NCBI RefSeq assembly: GCF_003096715.1
Contig: NZ_QEOL01000018.1
Coordinates: 1 to 64,000, forward strand
Direction of reading: 5' to 3'
DNA from: Paraburkholderia silvatlantica
Lineage (GTDB): Bacteria; Pseudomonadota; Gammaproteobacteria; Burkholderiales; Burkholderiaceae
DNA length: 64,000 nucleotides
Within the stretch, counting starts at the first letter, position 1; each line of letters starts with the position of its first letter. Under the pieces are notes generated by a model. That model saw only the letters and a program-made list of their open reading frames with translations. It searched no databases and was not told where the DNA came from. Below, piece by piece: positions 16,612-25,724 of this stretch. The position numbers were made by a program, and so were the translations under genes.

Positions 16612-17676
16612 ATGACGCTTCTCTGGTACACCCGTTGCCCCGCGCCGACGCCATTCGGCATTGCCGCGCAGCAAGGCTTGCTGCAAGAAGAATTTGCCGC
16701 CGACGGCATCGAAGTGAAGGCGTTGCAGGACGCCGACGACCCTGCGATCCGTCGCTCGCATTTCACGCACACGCAGCCGTGGTCGTTTCGGCAGGGCGGC
16801 AACATACCGGCGCTGTGGGCGCGCGCGCAAGGCAGCGACACGCGGCTCATCGGCATAAGCTGGGTCGACGAGTTCCAGGCTCTCATCACGCTCGATCCGC
16901 ACCTTAAGGCAACGCGTGCTTCGCTAGCCGGGCGTCGCCTCGGATTGCCGATCAATACGGCCGCCGAAGTAGTCGATTTTCATCGCGCCACCGCGCTGCG
17001 CGGTTTCCACACGCTGCTCGAAGCCATCGGCGCCTCGCCAGCCGACGTCCAGCTTGTCGATTTGCCGCACGCGCCCCGTGGCCTCGCCCATGCGAAGGCC
17101 CACGACGCCGCGCCGCTCGCCGAGTGGCTCGATACGCAACGCGCCCACGAATTTTCGCGCGAGGCGGCGGCGCTCCTGCGCGGCGAAGCCGACGTGGTGT
17201 TCGTCAAGGGCGCGACGGGTCTGGACATCGCCAACGTCCTCGGCGCGCGCGTGCTGATCGACATCAGCGCGCATCCCGACCGCCGCGCGCACGCGAACAA
17301 CGGCACGCCACGGCCGCTCACGGTCGATGCGCAATTGCTGCGCGAACGGCCCGACCTCGTCGAACGCGTGCTCGCGCGCACACTCGACGTCGCCGCGTGG
17401 GCGGGCGCGCACCCCGGCGAGGTCACGCGCTATGTCGGGCGCGAAGTGCGCAGCGCCGAGCACTGGGTCACGCGCGCCTATCCGGCCGGGCTGCACCGGC
17501 AACTGGGAATCGGCCTCGATGCCGCTGCGCTCGACGCGCTGGAGCACTTCAAGCACTTCCTTTTCGAGCACGGATTCATCCCGACCGATTTCGACTTCGC
17601 ACGATGGGTCGAGCCCGCACCGCTCGAAGCGGCGCTCGCGCGTCACGCGCAGCGCGCCGCCGCAATCGCCGCCTAA
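16612..17676 (+). CDS. DszB-like sulfinate desulfinase
   Basis: A 354-residue protein with the NMT1/SsuA binding-protein fold but no signal peptide, starting MTLLWYTRCPAPTPFG. The catalytic residues of Rhodococcus DszB (Cys27, His60, Arg70, Gly73) have counterparts: C9, H50 in HFTHTQPWSF, R60 and G63. The His-Arg-Gly spacing is identical, and RQGGNIP parallels RFGGEIP. LAGRRLGLPINTAAEVVDFHRATALRGF also follows the family. DszB cleaves an aryl sulfinate to the arene plus sulfite. The ATG at 16612 has AGGA eight bases upstream. In-frame ATGs at 16534 and 16555 lack such a site. The adjacent monooxygenases would form its sulfinate substrate. Automatic pipelines may label it an ABC binding protein. 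The substrate is not known. Confidence 0.75.
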   Translation: MTLLWYTRCPAPTPFGIAAQQGLLQEEFAADGIEVKALQDADDPAIRRSHFTHTQPWSFRQGGNIPALWARAQGSDTRLIGISWVDEFQALITLDPHLKATRASLAGRRLGLPINTAAEVVDFHRATALRGFHTLLEAIGASPADVQLVDLPHAPRGLAHAKAHDAAPLAEWLDTQRAHEFSREAAALLRGEADVVFVKGATGLDIANVLGARVLIDISAHPDRRAHANNGTPRPLTVDAQLLRERPDLVERVLARTLDVAAWAGAHPGEVTRYVGREVRSAEHWVTRAYPAGLHRQLGIGLDAAALDALEHFKHFLFEHGFIPTDFDFARWVEPAPLEAALARHAQRAAAIAA

Positions 17677-17697
17677 TTCGATCCATCGACAACACTC

Positions 17698-19347
17698 ATG
17701 AAGCGCCGCCTGCCGGCGCGCCTTTTTCCGCTGACCGCCTTAGCCGAACCGATGATTCCTGCCCTCCTGCTCACGGCGCGCCGCCGTGTCTTCCTGATGC
17801 TCATGGTCGCGGCGAGCGTACTCGCGCACGTGGCCGCGCATGCGCAAACGCGCGGCGGCACGCTCAATTTCGTGGTGACGCCTGAGCCGACGTCGCTTGT
17901 GGATGTCGCGACGACCGCCGTGAATGTCCTCAAGGTCAGCCCGAAAGTGATCGAAGGGCTGCTCGATTACGACTTCGACCTGAAGCCCAAGCCGCTGCTC
18001 GCCACCTCATGGGAAATCGAGGATGGCGGCCGCCGTTATGTGTTTCATCTGCGGCACGGCGTGAAATGGCATGACGGCGCGCCGTTCACGTCGGCGGACG
18101 CGGCGTGGTCCATCGAAGCCCTGCGCAAGGTGCATCCGCGCGCGCGCACGACGTTCGCAAACGTGAGCGCCATCGCCACGCCCGATCCCTATACGGTCGT
18201 CCTCACGCTCAGCGAGCCCGCGCCGTGGCTGATCCGCGCGTTCTCGGCTTCGGAAACGCCGATCCTGCCCAGGCACCTCTACGAGGGCAAGGACGTCCTC
18301 GCCAATCCGGCCAACAACGCGCCCATCGGCACCGGACCGTTCCGCTTCGTCAAATGGGTGCGCGGCAGCTACATCGAATATGCGCGCAACGACGACTACT
18401 GGAACGCCGGCAAGCCGTATCTGGACCGCATCATCGTCAAGATCATCGCCGACCCGGCTGCCCGCGCGGTGGCATTCGAGGACGGTTCGGTCGATATCGG
18501 CGGCGATACGCCCGTGCCGCTCGCCGACCTCGATCGCCTGAAGGCCAATCCGAAACTCGGCATCGAAACGCGCGGCTACGAATTCCAGGCGGGCGTGCAG
18601 CGCATCGAGTTCAATCTTGACAATCCCGTGCTCAAGCAGTTGAAGGTGCGCCAGGCGATTGCCTCGGCCATCGACCGCGAGGTGATCCGCAAGATCATCT
18701 ACTACGGTTATGCCACGCCGACCGCGAGTCCGCTGATGCCGTCGAACCCCTACTACGACGCGACGCCCTCGCCCTATCCGTTCGACATCGCGCGCGCGAA
18801 CCGCCTGCTCGACGAGGCCGGTTATCCGCGCAAGGCGGACGGCACGCGCTTCGCGCTCACGCTCGACCCGCTGCCTATCGGCGACCTGCCCGCACGCACG
18901 GGCGAGTACATCAAGTCGGCGCTCGCGCGCGTGGGAATCGCCGTGACGATCCGCAATCAGGATCTCGCCGCTTATCTGAAACGTGTCTACACCGACCGGC
19001 AGTTCGATTTCACGGCGAACGGCATGAGCAATCTGTTCGATCCGGTAGTGGGCGTGGCGCGTCTGTACACGACCGACAACTTCCGCCCTGGCGTGCCCTT
19101 CACCAACGGCTCGCACTACAGCAACCCGCAAATCGACAGCCTCTTTGCGCAAGCTGCGCGAGAAAGCGACGATACGAAGCGCAAGCAGCAGTTCGCACAA
19201 ATCCAGCGCATTCTGGAGCGCGACCTGCCCGACCTGAATCTCGTCTCGCCGCAATGGGTCACGCTCGCCGCGAAACGCGTGCACGACCACACCATTTCAC
19301 CCGACGGCACGGCCGCGAGTTTCGCCGATGTCTGGCTTTCGCACTAA
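17698..19347 (+). CDS. Family 5 ABC binding protein (second paralogue)
   Basis: A 549-residue periplasmic binding protein of the SBP_bac_5 family. A hydrophobic signal lies at about residues 31-50, ending AAHAQ, followed by TRGGTLNFVVTPEPTSL. It resembles the 13085-14686 protein closely (for example FHLRHGVKWHDGAPFTSADA, NAPIGTGPFRFVKWVRG and a closing FADVWLSH), so both probably dock on the same dppBC-like permease. The ATG at 17698 gives a long tail before the signal. The ATG at 17752 would shorten it to a normal size. It follows the DszB-like gene by 21 bp, in the same orientation. Confidence 0.9.
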   Translation: MKRRLPARLFPLTALAEPMIPALLLTARRRVFLMLMVAASVLAHVAAHAQTRGGTLNFVVTPEPTSLVDVATTAVNVLKVSPKVIEGLLDYDFDLKPKPLLATSWEIEDGGRRYVFHLRHGVKWHDGAPFTSADAAWSIEALRKVHPRARTTFANVSAIATPDPYTVVLTLSEPAPWLIRAFSASETPILPRHLYEGKDVLANPANNAPIGTGPFRFVKWVRGSYIEYARNDDYWNAGKPYLDRIIVKIIADPAARAVAFEDGSVDIGGDTPVPLADLDRLKANPKLGIETRGYEFQAGVQRIEFNLDNPVLKQLKVRQAIASAIDREVIRKIIYYGYATPTASPLMPSNPYYDATPSPYPFDIARANRLLDEAGYPRKADGTRFALTLDPLPIGDLPARTGEYIKSALARVGIAVTIRNQDLAAYLKRVYTDRQFDFTANGMSNLFDPVVGVARLYTTDNFRPGVPFTNGSHYSNPQIDSLFAQAARESDDTKRKQQFAQIQRILERDLPDLNLVSPQWVTLAAKRVHDHTISPDGTAASFADVWLSH

Positions 19348-19389
19348 GCGTGCACACGTCACGTTGCTTGAACGACTCAAGGAAAATTC

Positions 19390-20454
19390 ATGGAATACCG
19401 GCAACTTGGCCATAGCGGCCTGAAAATCTCCACGCTCACGCTCGGCACGATGATGTTCGGCGGACAAACCGACGAGGCTACCGCCGAGCGCATCATCGGC
19501 GCGGCGCAGGAACAAGGCGTGAATTCGATCGATACCGCCGACGTCTATCACCAGGGCGAATCGGAGCGCGTGGTCGGCCGCCATATTGCCCGGCAGCGCG
19601 ACCGCTGGGTGCTCGCCACGAAGTTCGGCAACCCCTTCGACTTCACGCCGGGCGGCGGCCGCGATATCAACGCGGCGGGCGCCGCGCGCAAGCACGTGAT
19701 CCGCGCCGTCGAAGCGAGTCTGGCGCGCCTGAACACCGATTATCTGGACCTCGTGTATCTCCATCGCGAGGACCATCACACGCCGGTCGAGGAAACCGTG
19801 CGCGCGCTGGGCGATCTGATCGCGGCCGGCAAGCTGCGCCACTATGGTTTATCGAATCATCGCGCATGGCGCATTGCCGAGTTCAGCCGCGTGGCCGATT
19901 TGCTGGGCGTGCCGCGCCCCGTTGCAAGCCAGCCGCTCTACAACCTCGCCAATCGCCAGGTCGAAGCGGAGCAGTTGAGCGCCGCCTGGCACTATGGGCT
20001 CGGCGTGATCTCGTACAGCCCGCTCGCGCGCGGCGTGCTGACCGCGAAGTACGAGCCCGGCGCACAACCCGGCGCCGATACGCGCGCTGGACGCCAGGAC
20101 CGCCGCCTGAGCGAAACCGAATGGCGGCCGGAGACGATCGAACTCGCGCGGCGCGTCGAGGCGCACGCACGCGCGCGCAGTCTCACGGCCGCGCAGTTCG
20201 CGCTGGCGTGGGTGCTCAACAGCCGCTATATCACCTCGGCCATCGCGGGCCCGCGCACCGAGGCGCAATGGCGCGACTACCTGCCCGCGCTCCAGTACCG
20301 GCTCGATTCGGATGACGAAGCATTCGTCGATTCGCTGGTTGCGAGCGGCCACCCGTCGACACCGGGCTTCAACGACCCCGGCCATCCGTTCTTCGGACGC
20401 CTCGTGCGCCATGGCGCCCCGCGGGACGCACGCGCGCCGGGCGGCGAACGCTAA
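19390..20454 (+). CDS. Aldo/keto reductase
   Basis: A 354-residue cytoplasmic NAD(P)H-dependent TIM-barrel oxidoreductase. Family features: the N-terminal MEYRQLGHSGLKISTLTLGT, the catalytic Asp and Tyr in SIDTADVYHQGESE, the lysine in LATKFG, the histidine in YLDLVYLHRED, and GLSNHRAWRIAEF. The C-terminal cofactor segment is in FALAWVLNSRYITSAIAGPR. Length is typical of the KCNAB/YghZ-like group. AAGGAAAA sits 3-10 bases before the ATG. It follows the binding-protein gene by 42 bp and precedes an oxidase gene by 25 bp, so it probably reduces a carbonyl product released during organosulfur breakdown. Confidence 0.88.
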   Translation: MEYRQLGHSGLKISTLTLGTMMFGGQTDEATAERIIGAAQEQGVNSIDTADVYHQGESERVVGRHIARQRDRWVLATKFGNPFDFTPGGGRDINAAGAARKHVIRAVEASLARLNTDYLDLVYLHREDHHTPVEETVRALGDLIAAGKLRHYGLSNHRAWRIAEFSRVADLLGVPRPVASQPLYNLANRQVEAEQLSAAWHYGLGVISYSPLARGVLTAKYEPGAQPGADTRAGRQDRRLSETEWRPETIELARRVEAHARARSLTAAQFALAWVLNSRYITSAIAGPRTEAQWRDYLPALQYRLDSDDEAFVDSLVASGHPSTPGFNDPGHPFFGRLVRHGAPRDARAPGGER

Positions 20455-20479
20455 CCGGCCAATGCCAAGGGAGCGCACT

Positions 20480-21685
20480 GTGAACGCATTCACTCCGGAC
20501 GCCGCGCTCGCGCGCGGCGACGATCAGGCTGCCGCGCTGGTCGAACGCGCCGCGCTGCTCGGCCGCGCCTTCGCCGCCGTGGCCGACGAGCATGACCGCA
20601 ACGCCACCGCGCCGCTCGAGCAATTCCGCGCGTTGCGTGAGGCCGGTTTGCTGCGCGCGAATATTGCGCGCAGCGATGGTGGCTACGGCGCGGGGCTCGC
20701 GCTGTCGCGCGCCATTGTCGCGGAGATCGCCTATGGCGATCCATCCGTCGCGCTCATTCTCTCGATGCACTACAGCCAGCACGCCATGATTGTGCGCGAC
20801 GCGCGCGAACACAAGGAACACACGGGCAACTGGCCCGCGGCGCTCGCGCGGCGTCTCACGCGTGCCAGCGTGGAAGGCCGGGCGCTCGTCAACGCGGCCC
20901 AGGTCGAGCCCGCGCTCGGCTCGCCCTCGCATGGCGGCCTGCCCGAGACGCTCGCACGCCGCGATGGCGACGTGTGGCGCATCACGGGGCACAAACTCTA
21001 TGTGACGGGCGCGCCGTTGCTTACGTGGATCAACGTGCTGGCCCGCACCGACGAGCCGGAACCGCGCCTCGGCCACTTTATCGTGCCTCGCGAGGCGGCT
21101 GGCGTGCGCATCGTGGAGACCTGGGACCCGCTAGGCATGCGGGCCACGGCGAGTCACGACGTGGTGTTCACGGACGTGGCGGTTCCCATCGACGATGTCG
21201 TCGGGCTAAAGCCCGCGCATCTCGGCGTGCAGCGCGATCCGCACGCGACGGCGTGGTACTTCAGTCTGGTCGGCACGGTGTACGACGGTGCGGCGCGCGC
21301 CGCACGCGACTGGCTGCTCGCCTTCCTCAACGAGCGCAAGCCGGGCGCGCTCGGCGGGGCGTCGCTCGCCAGCGTGCCCATCGTGCAGGAAAGCGTGGGA
21401 CGCATCGAAATGCTGCTGACGGCCAACGACTGGCTGTTGCGCACGCATGCCGATGCGATCGACGCGGGCACCGCGAGCGCCGAACTTTCCGCCATGGTCA
21501 AGCATACCGTCGTGGACAACGCCATCGCGGCCGTGGATATCGCGTTGGAGCTCGCGGGCAACCATGGCATCGCGCGGCACAATCCGCTCGAACGCCATCA
21601 CCGCAATGTGCAGTGCGCGCGCATTCACGCGCCGTCCAACAGCTTGCTGCGCACAATGGCCGCGCGTCGCGCGCTGGGCGTGTGA
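20480..21685 (+). CDS. Acyl-CoA-dehydrogenase-fold flavin oxidase
   Basis: A 401-residue flavoprotein with the three-domain acyl-CoA dehydrogenase fold: N-terminal helices (LEQFRALREAGLLRANI), middle strands (ALVNAAQVEPALGSP, HKLYVTGAPLLTWINVLART, ETWDPLGMRATASHDV), and C-terminal helices (AVDIALELAGNHGIARHNPL). In this setting it may be a SfnB/DszC-type oxygenase rather than a true CoA dehydrogenase. The start is GTG at 20480, preceded by a strong AAGGGAG seven bases upstream. The ATG at 20462 has no such site. It ends the plus-strand block, 93 bp from the convergent oxidase gene. Confidence 0.82.
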   Translation: MNAFTPDAALARGDDQAAALVERAALLGRAFAAVADEHDRNATAPLEQFRALREAGLLRANIARSDGGYGAGLALSRAIVAEIAYGDPSVALILSMHYSQHAMIVRDAREHKEHTGNWPAALARRLTRASVEGRALVNAAQVEPALGSPSHGGLPETLARRDGDVWRITGHKLYVTGAPLLTWINVLARTDEPEPRLGHFIVPREAAGVRIVETWDPLGMRATASHDVVFTDVAVPIDDVVGLKPAHLGVQRDPHATAWYFSLVGTVYDGAARAARDWLLAFLNERKPGALGGASLASVPIVQESVGRIEMLLTANDWLLRTHADAIDAGTASAELSAMVKHTVVDNAIAAVDIALELAGNHGIARHNPLERHHRNVQCARIHAPSNSLLRTMAARRALGV

Positions 21686-21778
21686 AAGCCTGAGCAGGCG
21701 CCGACACGTGGGCGATTCTCGATTACCGCAAGGTCGTGGCCGCTCGAAGATCCGCGCTGGCAGACACTGCTGCTGCAA

Positions 21779-23071
21779 TCAACCTTTGCCCACGCGATAA
21801 AAACTCGGCGGCACGGTGCCGTTCACGGCGAACGCGCCGACTTGCCGCTCGCGATACACGCGCGGGTTATGCGAAGAAATGGTACGCGCATTGCGCCAGT
21901 AGCGGTCGAGCCCTTCGGTACGCAGCGTGGCCGATGCGCCGAGCGCGTCGAAGAGATCCGTGCTCGCATCCAGCACAAGCCGCGTAATGACCGAGACGGA
22001 CTGGTCCACTTCAACGTGTGCGTCGGCATGCGCCTGGACAACTGCCTGACTGCGCGCCTCCTGACGGCGCGATTCGCTCGCGGCGGCGTCCTGGTGCGCC
22101 TCGTAGCTGCGCTGGATCGCCTTCGCGGCCTGCAACACTACCGCGCGCGCCGCATAGGCGGCGCTGTGCAGGCGGCCGACCACCTGGAGAATCTGCGGGT
22201 CGTCGGCAACGCGCTCCGCATTGCCGTTACTGTAGACGCGGTCGCGGCGGCGCACGCGGCGCGCGACATCGTCGGCGAGCGCGCGGCCGATGCCGGCCAG
22301 CGACGCCAGATGCACGAGCTGATAGAACGCCACGGCGTACGGAAAACGCGTGTCGGAAGGGCGAATCCAATCGGGCTCGATGGCGACATCCACGAAGGTC
22401 GCCGTGCCGCTGGCCGTGAGCGCCTGGCCGAAGCCGTCCCAGTCGTCGATCACCTCGACGCCTGGCGTTGTGCGCGGCACCTGAAGATAAACGGTGTTTT
22501 CGCCGTCTTGCGCGGCGACAGCCACCCAGTCGGCGAACAGCGAGCCCGTGGTGTAGAACTTGCGCCCGTTGAGGCGAATGCCTTGCGGCGTGCGCGTGAT
22601 TGTCGTGGCGAAGGTGCCGACCTTCGCGCTGCCCGCTTCGGAAAGACCGGCGCCGATCAGGTCGCCCGCAGACAGCTTGCCCAGCCAGTGCGCCTGCCAT
22701 TCGGCTTCGTGTGCGGTGAGCACGTCTTCCACAAAGCCGAGATGTGCACGCACCGCGTTCACCACGTTCGTATCGGCGGCACCCAGTTCGATCAGCAATC
22801 CGAACAGTTCGGGGAGCGTCGCGGCCACGCCACCCTGCCCGCGCGGCAAACGCAGGCGCGTGAAGCCCGCCTCGCGTAACCACTTGATCTCCTCGTGCGG
22901 CAGTCGGTGAGCGATATCGCGTTCGACGGCGCTCGCGCGGATGCGCGCAAAGAGCGGCCGCCAGTCGCGCGCGAGCGCTTCATAGCGCTCGCTCGGCGGC
23001 GCGCCCCAGGCGGCGTGGTGTTCAGAGTCGATATCGGCGTGGGTGGTGTTGTCAGGGGTGCGTTGAGACAT
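21779..23071 (-). CDS. SfnB/DszC-like flavin monooxygenase
   Basis: A 430-residue member of the acyl-CoA dehydrogenase superfamily close to SfnB and DszC, which oxygenate sulfides, sulfoxides or sulfones with reduced flavin. Seen: WLREAGFTRLRLPRGQGGVA, GAGLSEAGSAKVGTFATTI, GRKFYTTGSLFADWVAVAA, DDWDGFGQALTASGTATF, and a C-terminal DLFDALGASATL and RYWRNARTISSHNP. The ATG is at 23071. It lies 25 bp behind an LLM monooxygenase gene and third in an operon led by a sulfonate-binding protein. A fragment of a paralogue is at 7424-7609. Confidence 0.85.
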   Translation of the reverse strand: MSQRTPDNTTHADIDSEHHAAWGAPPSERYEALARDWRPLFARIRASAVERDIAHRLPHEEIKWLREAGFTRLRLPRGQGGVAATLPELFGLLIELGAADTNVVNAVRAHLGFVEDVLTAHEAEWQAHWLGKLSAGDLIGAGLSEAGSAKVGTFATTITRTPQGIRLNGRKFYTTGSLFADWVAVAAQDGENTVYLQVPRTTPGVEVIDDWDGFGQALTASGTATFVDVAIEPDWIRPSDTRFPYAVAFYQLVHLASLAGIGRALADDVARRVRRRDRVYSNGNAERVADDPQILQVVGRLHSAAYAARAVVLQAAKAIQRSYEAHQDAAASESRRQEARSQAVVQAHADAHVEVDQSVSVITRLVLDASTDLFDALGASATLRTEGLDRYWRNARTISSHNPRVYRERQVGAFAVNGTVPPSFYRVGKG

Positions 23072-23096
23072 AGGGCGAATTCCGGTTGGGTCAGGC

Positions 23097-24437
23097 TCAG
23101 GGATAGCTGCCGCGCGCGGGGCGCTTGAGCCCGAAGTGATCGCGCAACGTGCGGCCTTCGTATTCGGTGCGGAAAAGCCCGCGCCGCCGCAATTCGGGCA
23201 GCACGAGATCGACAAAGTCGGTGAGGCCGCCGGGGAAGTAAGGCGCCATGATGTTGAAGCCGTCGGCGCCGCCCTCCTCGAACCATTGCTGCAACTGATC
23301 GGCAATGCTTTGCGGCGTGCCGACCACCTGTTGATGGCCGCGCGCCCCGGCAATGCGCAAATACAGCTGGCGGATCGTGAGCTTGTCGCGGCGTGCGAGG
23401 TCGACGAGCAGATGCTGACGGCTTTTCGGGCCGTTGGTTTCGGGCAGATCGGGGATCGGGCCGTCCACGTCGTACGCGGAAAGATCCACGCCGCCGATCA
23501 CGCTGGAAAGCAGCGCCACCCCCACCACGGGGTCGACGAGCGCCTGGAGTTGTTCGAACTTTTCTTCAGCCTCCGCCTGAGTGCTCCCGACCACGGGAAA
23601 GATGCCGGGCATGATTTTCACGTCGTCGGCCTCGCGCCCGTAGCGCGGCAGGCGGCCCTTGATATCGGCGTAGAAGGCTTTCGCTTCATCGAAGGTCTGA
23701 TGCGCGACGAAGATCACTTCGGCCGTTCGCGCCGCAAGCTCGCGGCCCGACTCGGAGGCGCCCGCCTGCACCACGACAGGGCGGCCCTGCGGCGAGCGTG
23801 ACACGTTGAGCGGCCCGCGCACCTTGAAGAAGTCGCCGCGATGCTCGAGCACGTGCAGCTTCTCCGTATCGAGGTAGATGCCGCTCGCCTTGTCGCGCGG
23901 AAAAGCGTCGTCGTCCCAGGAATCCCAAAGGCCGAGCACGACGTCGTGGAATTCCGCCGCGCGCTGATAACGGCTCGCGTGATCGGGCAATTCGTCGAGA
24001 TTGAAGTTGTGCGCTTCGGAGGTGCTGCTCGACGTGACGAGATTCCAGCCCGCGCGCCCGCCCGAAATCTGGTCGAGCGATGCGAATTTGCGCGCCACGT
24101 TGAAGGGCTCGTGAAACGAGGTGGAAACGGTCGCGATCAGCCCGATACGCTCGGTCACGGCCGCGAGCGCCGAAAGCAGCGTGAGCGGCTCGAAAAACTC
24201 GCTGCGCGCCGTGCGGGCGAGCGACCCGAGATGCGTGCTGCGCACGCCCGAAGAATCGGCGAAAAAGATCGCGTCGAATTTCGCGGCCTCGGCCAGACGC
24301 GCAAGCTCGACATAATGGCGAAAGTTGCGGCTCGCGTCGGCCTGCGCGTCGGGATGGCGCCAGCCCGCGATATGGTGGCCGGTTTGCATCAGGAATGCGC
24401 CGAGGCGCAACTGTCGGGAAGGTTTGCTCATGTGCAT
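23097..24437 (-). CDS. LLM flavin-dependent monooxygenase (DszA/NtaA-type)
   Basis: A 446-residue class C flavin monooxygenase of the NtaA/SnaA/DszA family and paralogue of 7818-9161. Blocks: LGAFLMQTGHHIAGWRHPDA, FDAIFFADSSGVRS, EPLTLLSALAAVTERIGLIA, QISGGRAGWNLVTSS, and GPLNVSRSPQGRPVVVQAGA. The tail LRDHFGLKRPARGSYP is like the LREHLGLPRPENRFFP tail of the paralogue. The ATG at 24437 has AAAGG eight bases upstream, and a second ATG at 24431 is also possible. It sits between the sulfonate-binding protein and the SfnB/DszC-like gene. Reduced flavin must come from a reductase outside the window. Confidence 0.88.
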   Translation of the reverse strand: MHMSKPSRQLRLGAFLMQTGHHIAGWRHPDAQADASRNFRHYVELARLAEAAKFDAIFFADSSGVRSTHLGSLARTARSEFFEPLTLLSALAAVTERIGLIATVSTSFHEPFNVARKFASLDQISGGRAGWNLVTSSSTSEAHNFNLDELPDHASRYQRAAEFHDVVLGLWDSWDDDAFPRDKASGIYLDTEKLHVLEHRGDFFKVRGPLNVSRSPQGRPVVVQAGASESGRELAARTAEVIFVAHQTFDEAKAFYADIKGRLPRYGREADDVKIMPGIFPVVGSTQAEAEEKFEQLQALVDPVVGVALLSSVIGGVDLSAYDVDGPIPDLPETNGPKSRQHLLVDLARRDKLTIRQLYLRIAGARGHQQVVGTPQSIADQLQQWFEEGGADGFNIMAPYFPGGLTDFVDLVLPELRRRGLFRTEYEGRTLRDHFGLKRPARGSYP

Positions 24438-24478
24438 AGGCGCCTTTGGCTCAAACGGATCGAACAGCAATGGATGGA

Positions 24479-25441
24479 CTATACGATTCCCGGCGCCGCC
24501 GCTTCGAGCACGTTCACGCGCTTCGGAATCAGTTTGAGGTCGAAGAACGTATTGGCGATCTGCTGCTGCTCGGCAAGAATGGCCTTCGTGATGGGGCCCG
24601 TGCCGAATTGCACGCGTGTGATCGCCTCGCTCACCACGTCGTTGGGCAAGCCCCACAGTTGCGCGAGCTGAGTGGCGAGCGCCGCGCGATTCGCCTGCCC
24701 CCATTGATCGATCCGGCTCAATTCGTCGATCAGGATCTTGATGACATCGGGGTTTTGCTTCGCGTAATTGAGCGACGAGAAATAGTAGGCCCGGTTGCCG
24801 ACCACGCCGGTTGCGTCGGCAAGGATGCGGGCGTCGAGCTTTTTTTGCGCTGCGGCGAAAAAGGGGTCCCAGATCACCCACGCGTCGATGGAGCCGCGCT
24901 CGAAGGCCGCGCGTGCGTCGGCGGGCGCGAGGAAGACGACTTTCACGTCGCCATACTGAACGTTGTGCGCTTGCAGCAGCTTCACGAGGAAATAGTGGAC
25001 ATTGCTGCCGCGATTGAGCGCGACCGTCTTGCCCTTGAGATCCACGACGCCGCGGATGGCCGAAGCGTGAGGCACGAGCACCGCTTCTGACTGCGGACGA
25101 GGCACCGTGGCCGCGACATAGGCGAGCGGCGCGCCGGCCGCCTGCGCGAAGATGGGCGGCGCTTCGCCCACGTCACCAAAGTCGATCGAGCCCACATTCA
25201 GCGCTTCCAGTTGCACGGGGCCTGCATCGAACTCCGTCCACGTGACCGAAACACCGAGCGGAGCGAGCCGCTTTTCAAGCGTCCCCCGCCCTTTGAGCAG
25301 ACTCAGATAGCCCTTCTGATTGCCGATGCGCAGCGTGCGCGCGGTGCTTGCCGCGCGCGCGGGAGATGCGGCAAGCACAGGTATGGCGGCGATCGCGGCG
25401 GCTGCGGCGGAAATTCGGATGAAGTTGCGGCGTGCGTTCAT
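24479..25441 (-). CDS. Sulfonate ABC binding protein (SsuA-like), orphan
   Basis: A 320-residue periplasmic binding protein for aliphatic sulfonates or sulfate esters. The signal peptide (MNARRNFIRISAAAAAIAAI onward to SPARA) precedes TLRIGNQKGYLSLLKGRGTL. The stretches QLEALNVGSIDFGDVGEAPP and AFERGSIDAWVIWDPFFAAA are strongly SsuA-like. It leads a three-gene operon with an LLM monooxygenase and a SfnB/DszC-like oxidase. No permease or ATPase is adjacent. The nearest matching set is the ssuBC-like pair at 4525-6218. Divergent from the MetQ-like gene across a 283-bp gap. Confidence 0.9.
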   Translation of the reverse strand: MNARRNFIRISAAAAAIAAIPVLAASPARAASTARTLRIGNQKGYLSLLKGRGTLEKRLAPLGVSVTWTEFDAGPVQLEALNVGSIDFGDVGEAPPIFAQAAGAPLAYVAATVPRPQSEAVLVPHASAIRGVVDLKGKTVALNRGSNVHYFLVKLLQAHNVQYGDVKVVFLAPADARAAFERGSIDAWVIWDPFFAAAQKKLDARILADATGVVGNRAYYFSSLNYAKQNPDVIKILIDELSRIDQWGQANRAALATQLAQLWGLPNDVVSEAITRVQFGTGPITKAILAEQQQIANTFFDLKLIPKRVNVLEAAAPGIV

Positions 25442-25724
25442 GCTCGACGGGTTCGACGTGAAATCGACGGAAAAACAGGGACGACGTCGATCTTATAAGC
25501 CGTGCGGCAGCGTGGAAACCATCAAATCCTGCGCTCCTAATTCCCGCCGCAGATAACCGTTCGGCTTTCCGGCTTGTCTCGTGGTCTATGCGAGTAACCG
25601 ATATGCAAATCTTCAATCGATATTGGCTGCTCCATGAAGCGACAACCATAATCGGCCTGAGGCGGCCCCACGTCCGATGATCAACGCCTCCTTCAAAACC
25701 CTTCAAAACATCAGGCAATCCGCC

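Noticed and set aside
25442..25724. Possible SAM-type riboswitch before the MetQ-like gene
   Set aside because: I could not find a conserved core or consistent paired helices. The gap also serves a divergent gene, so ordinary promoters are a simpler reading.
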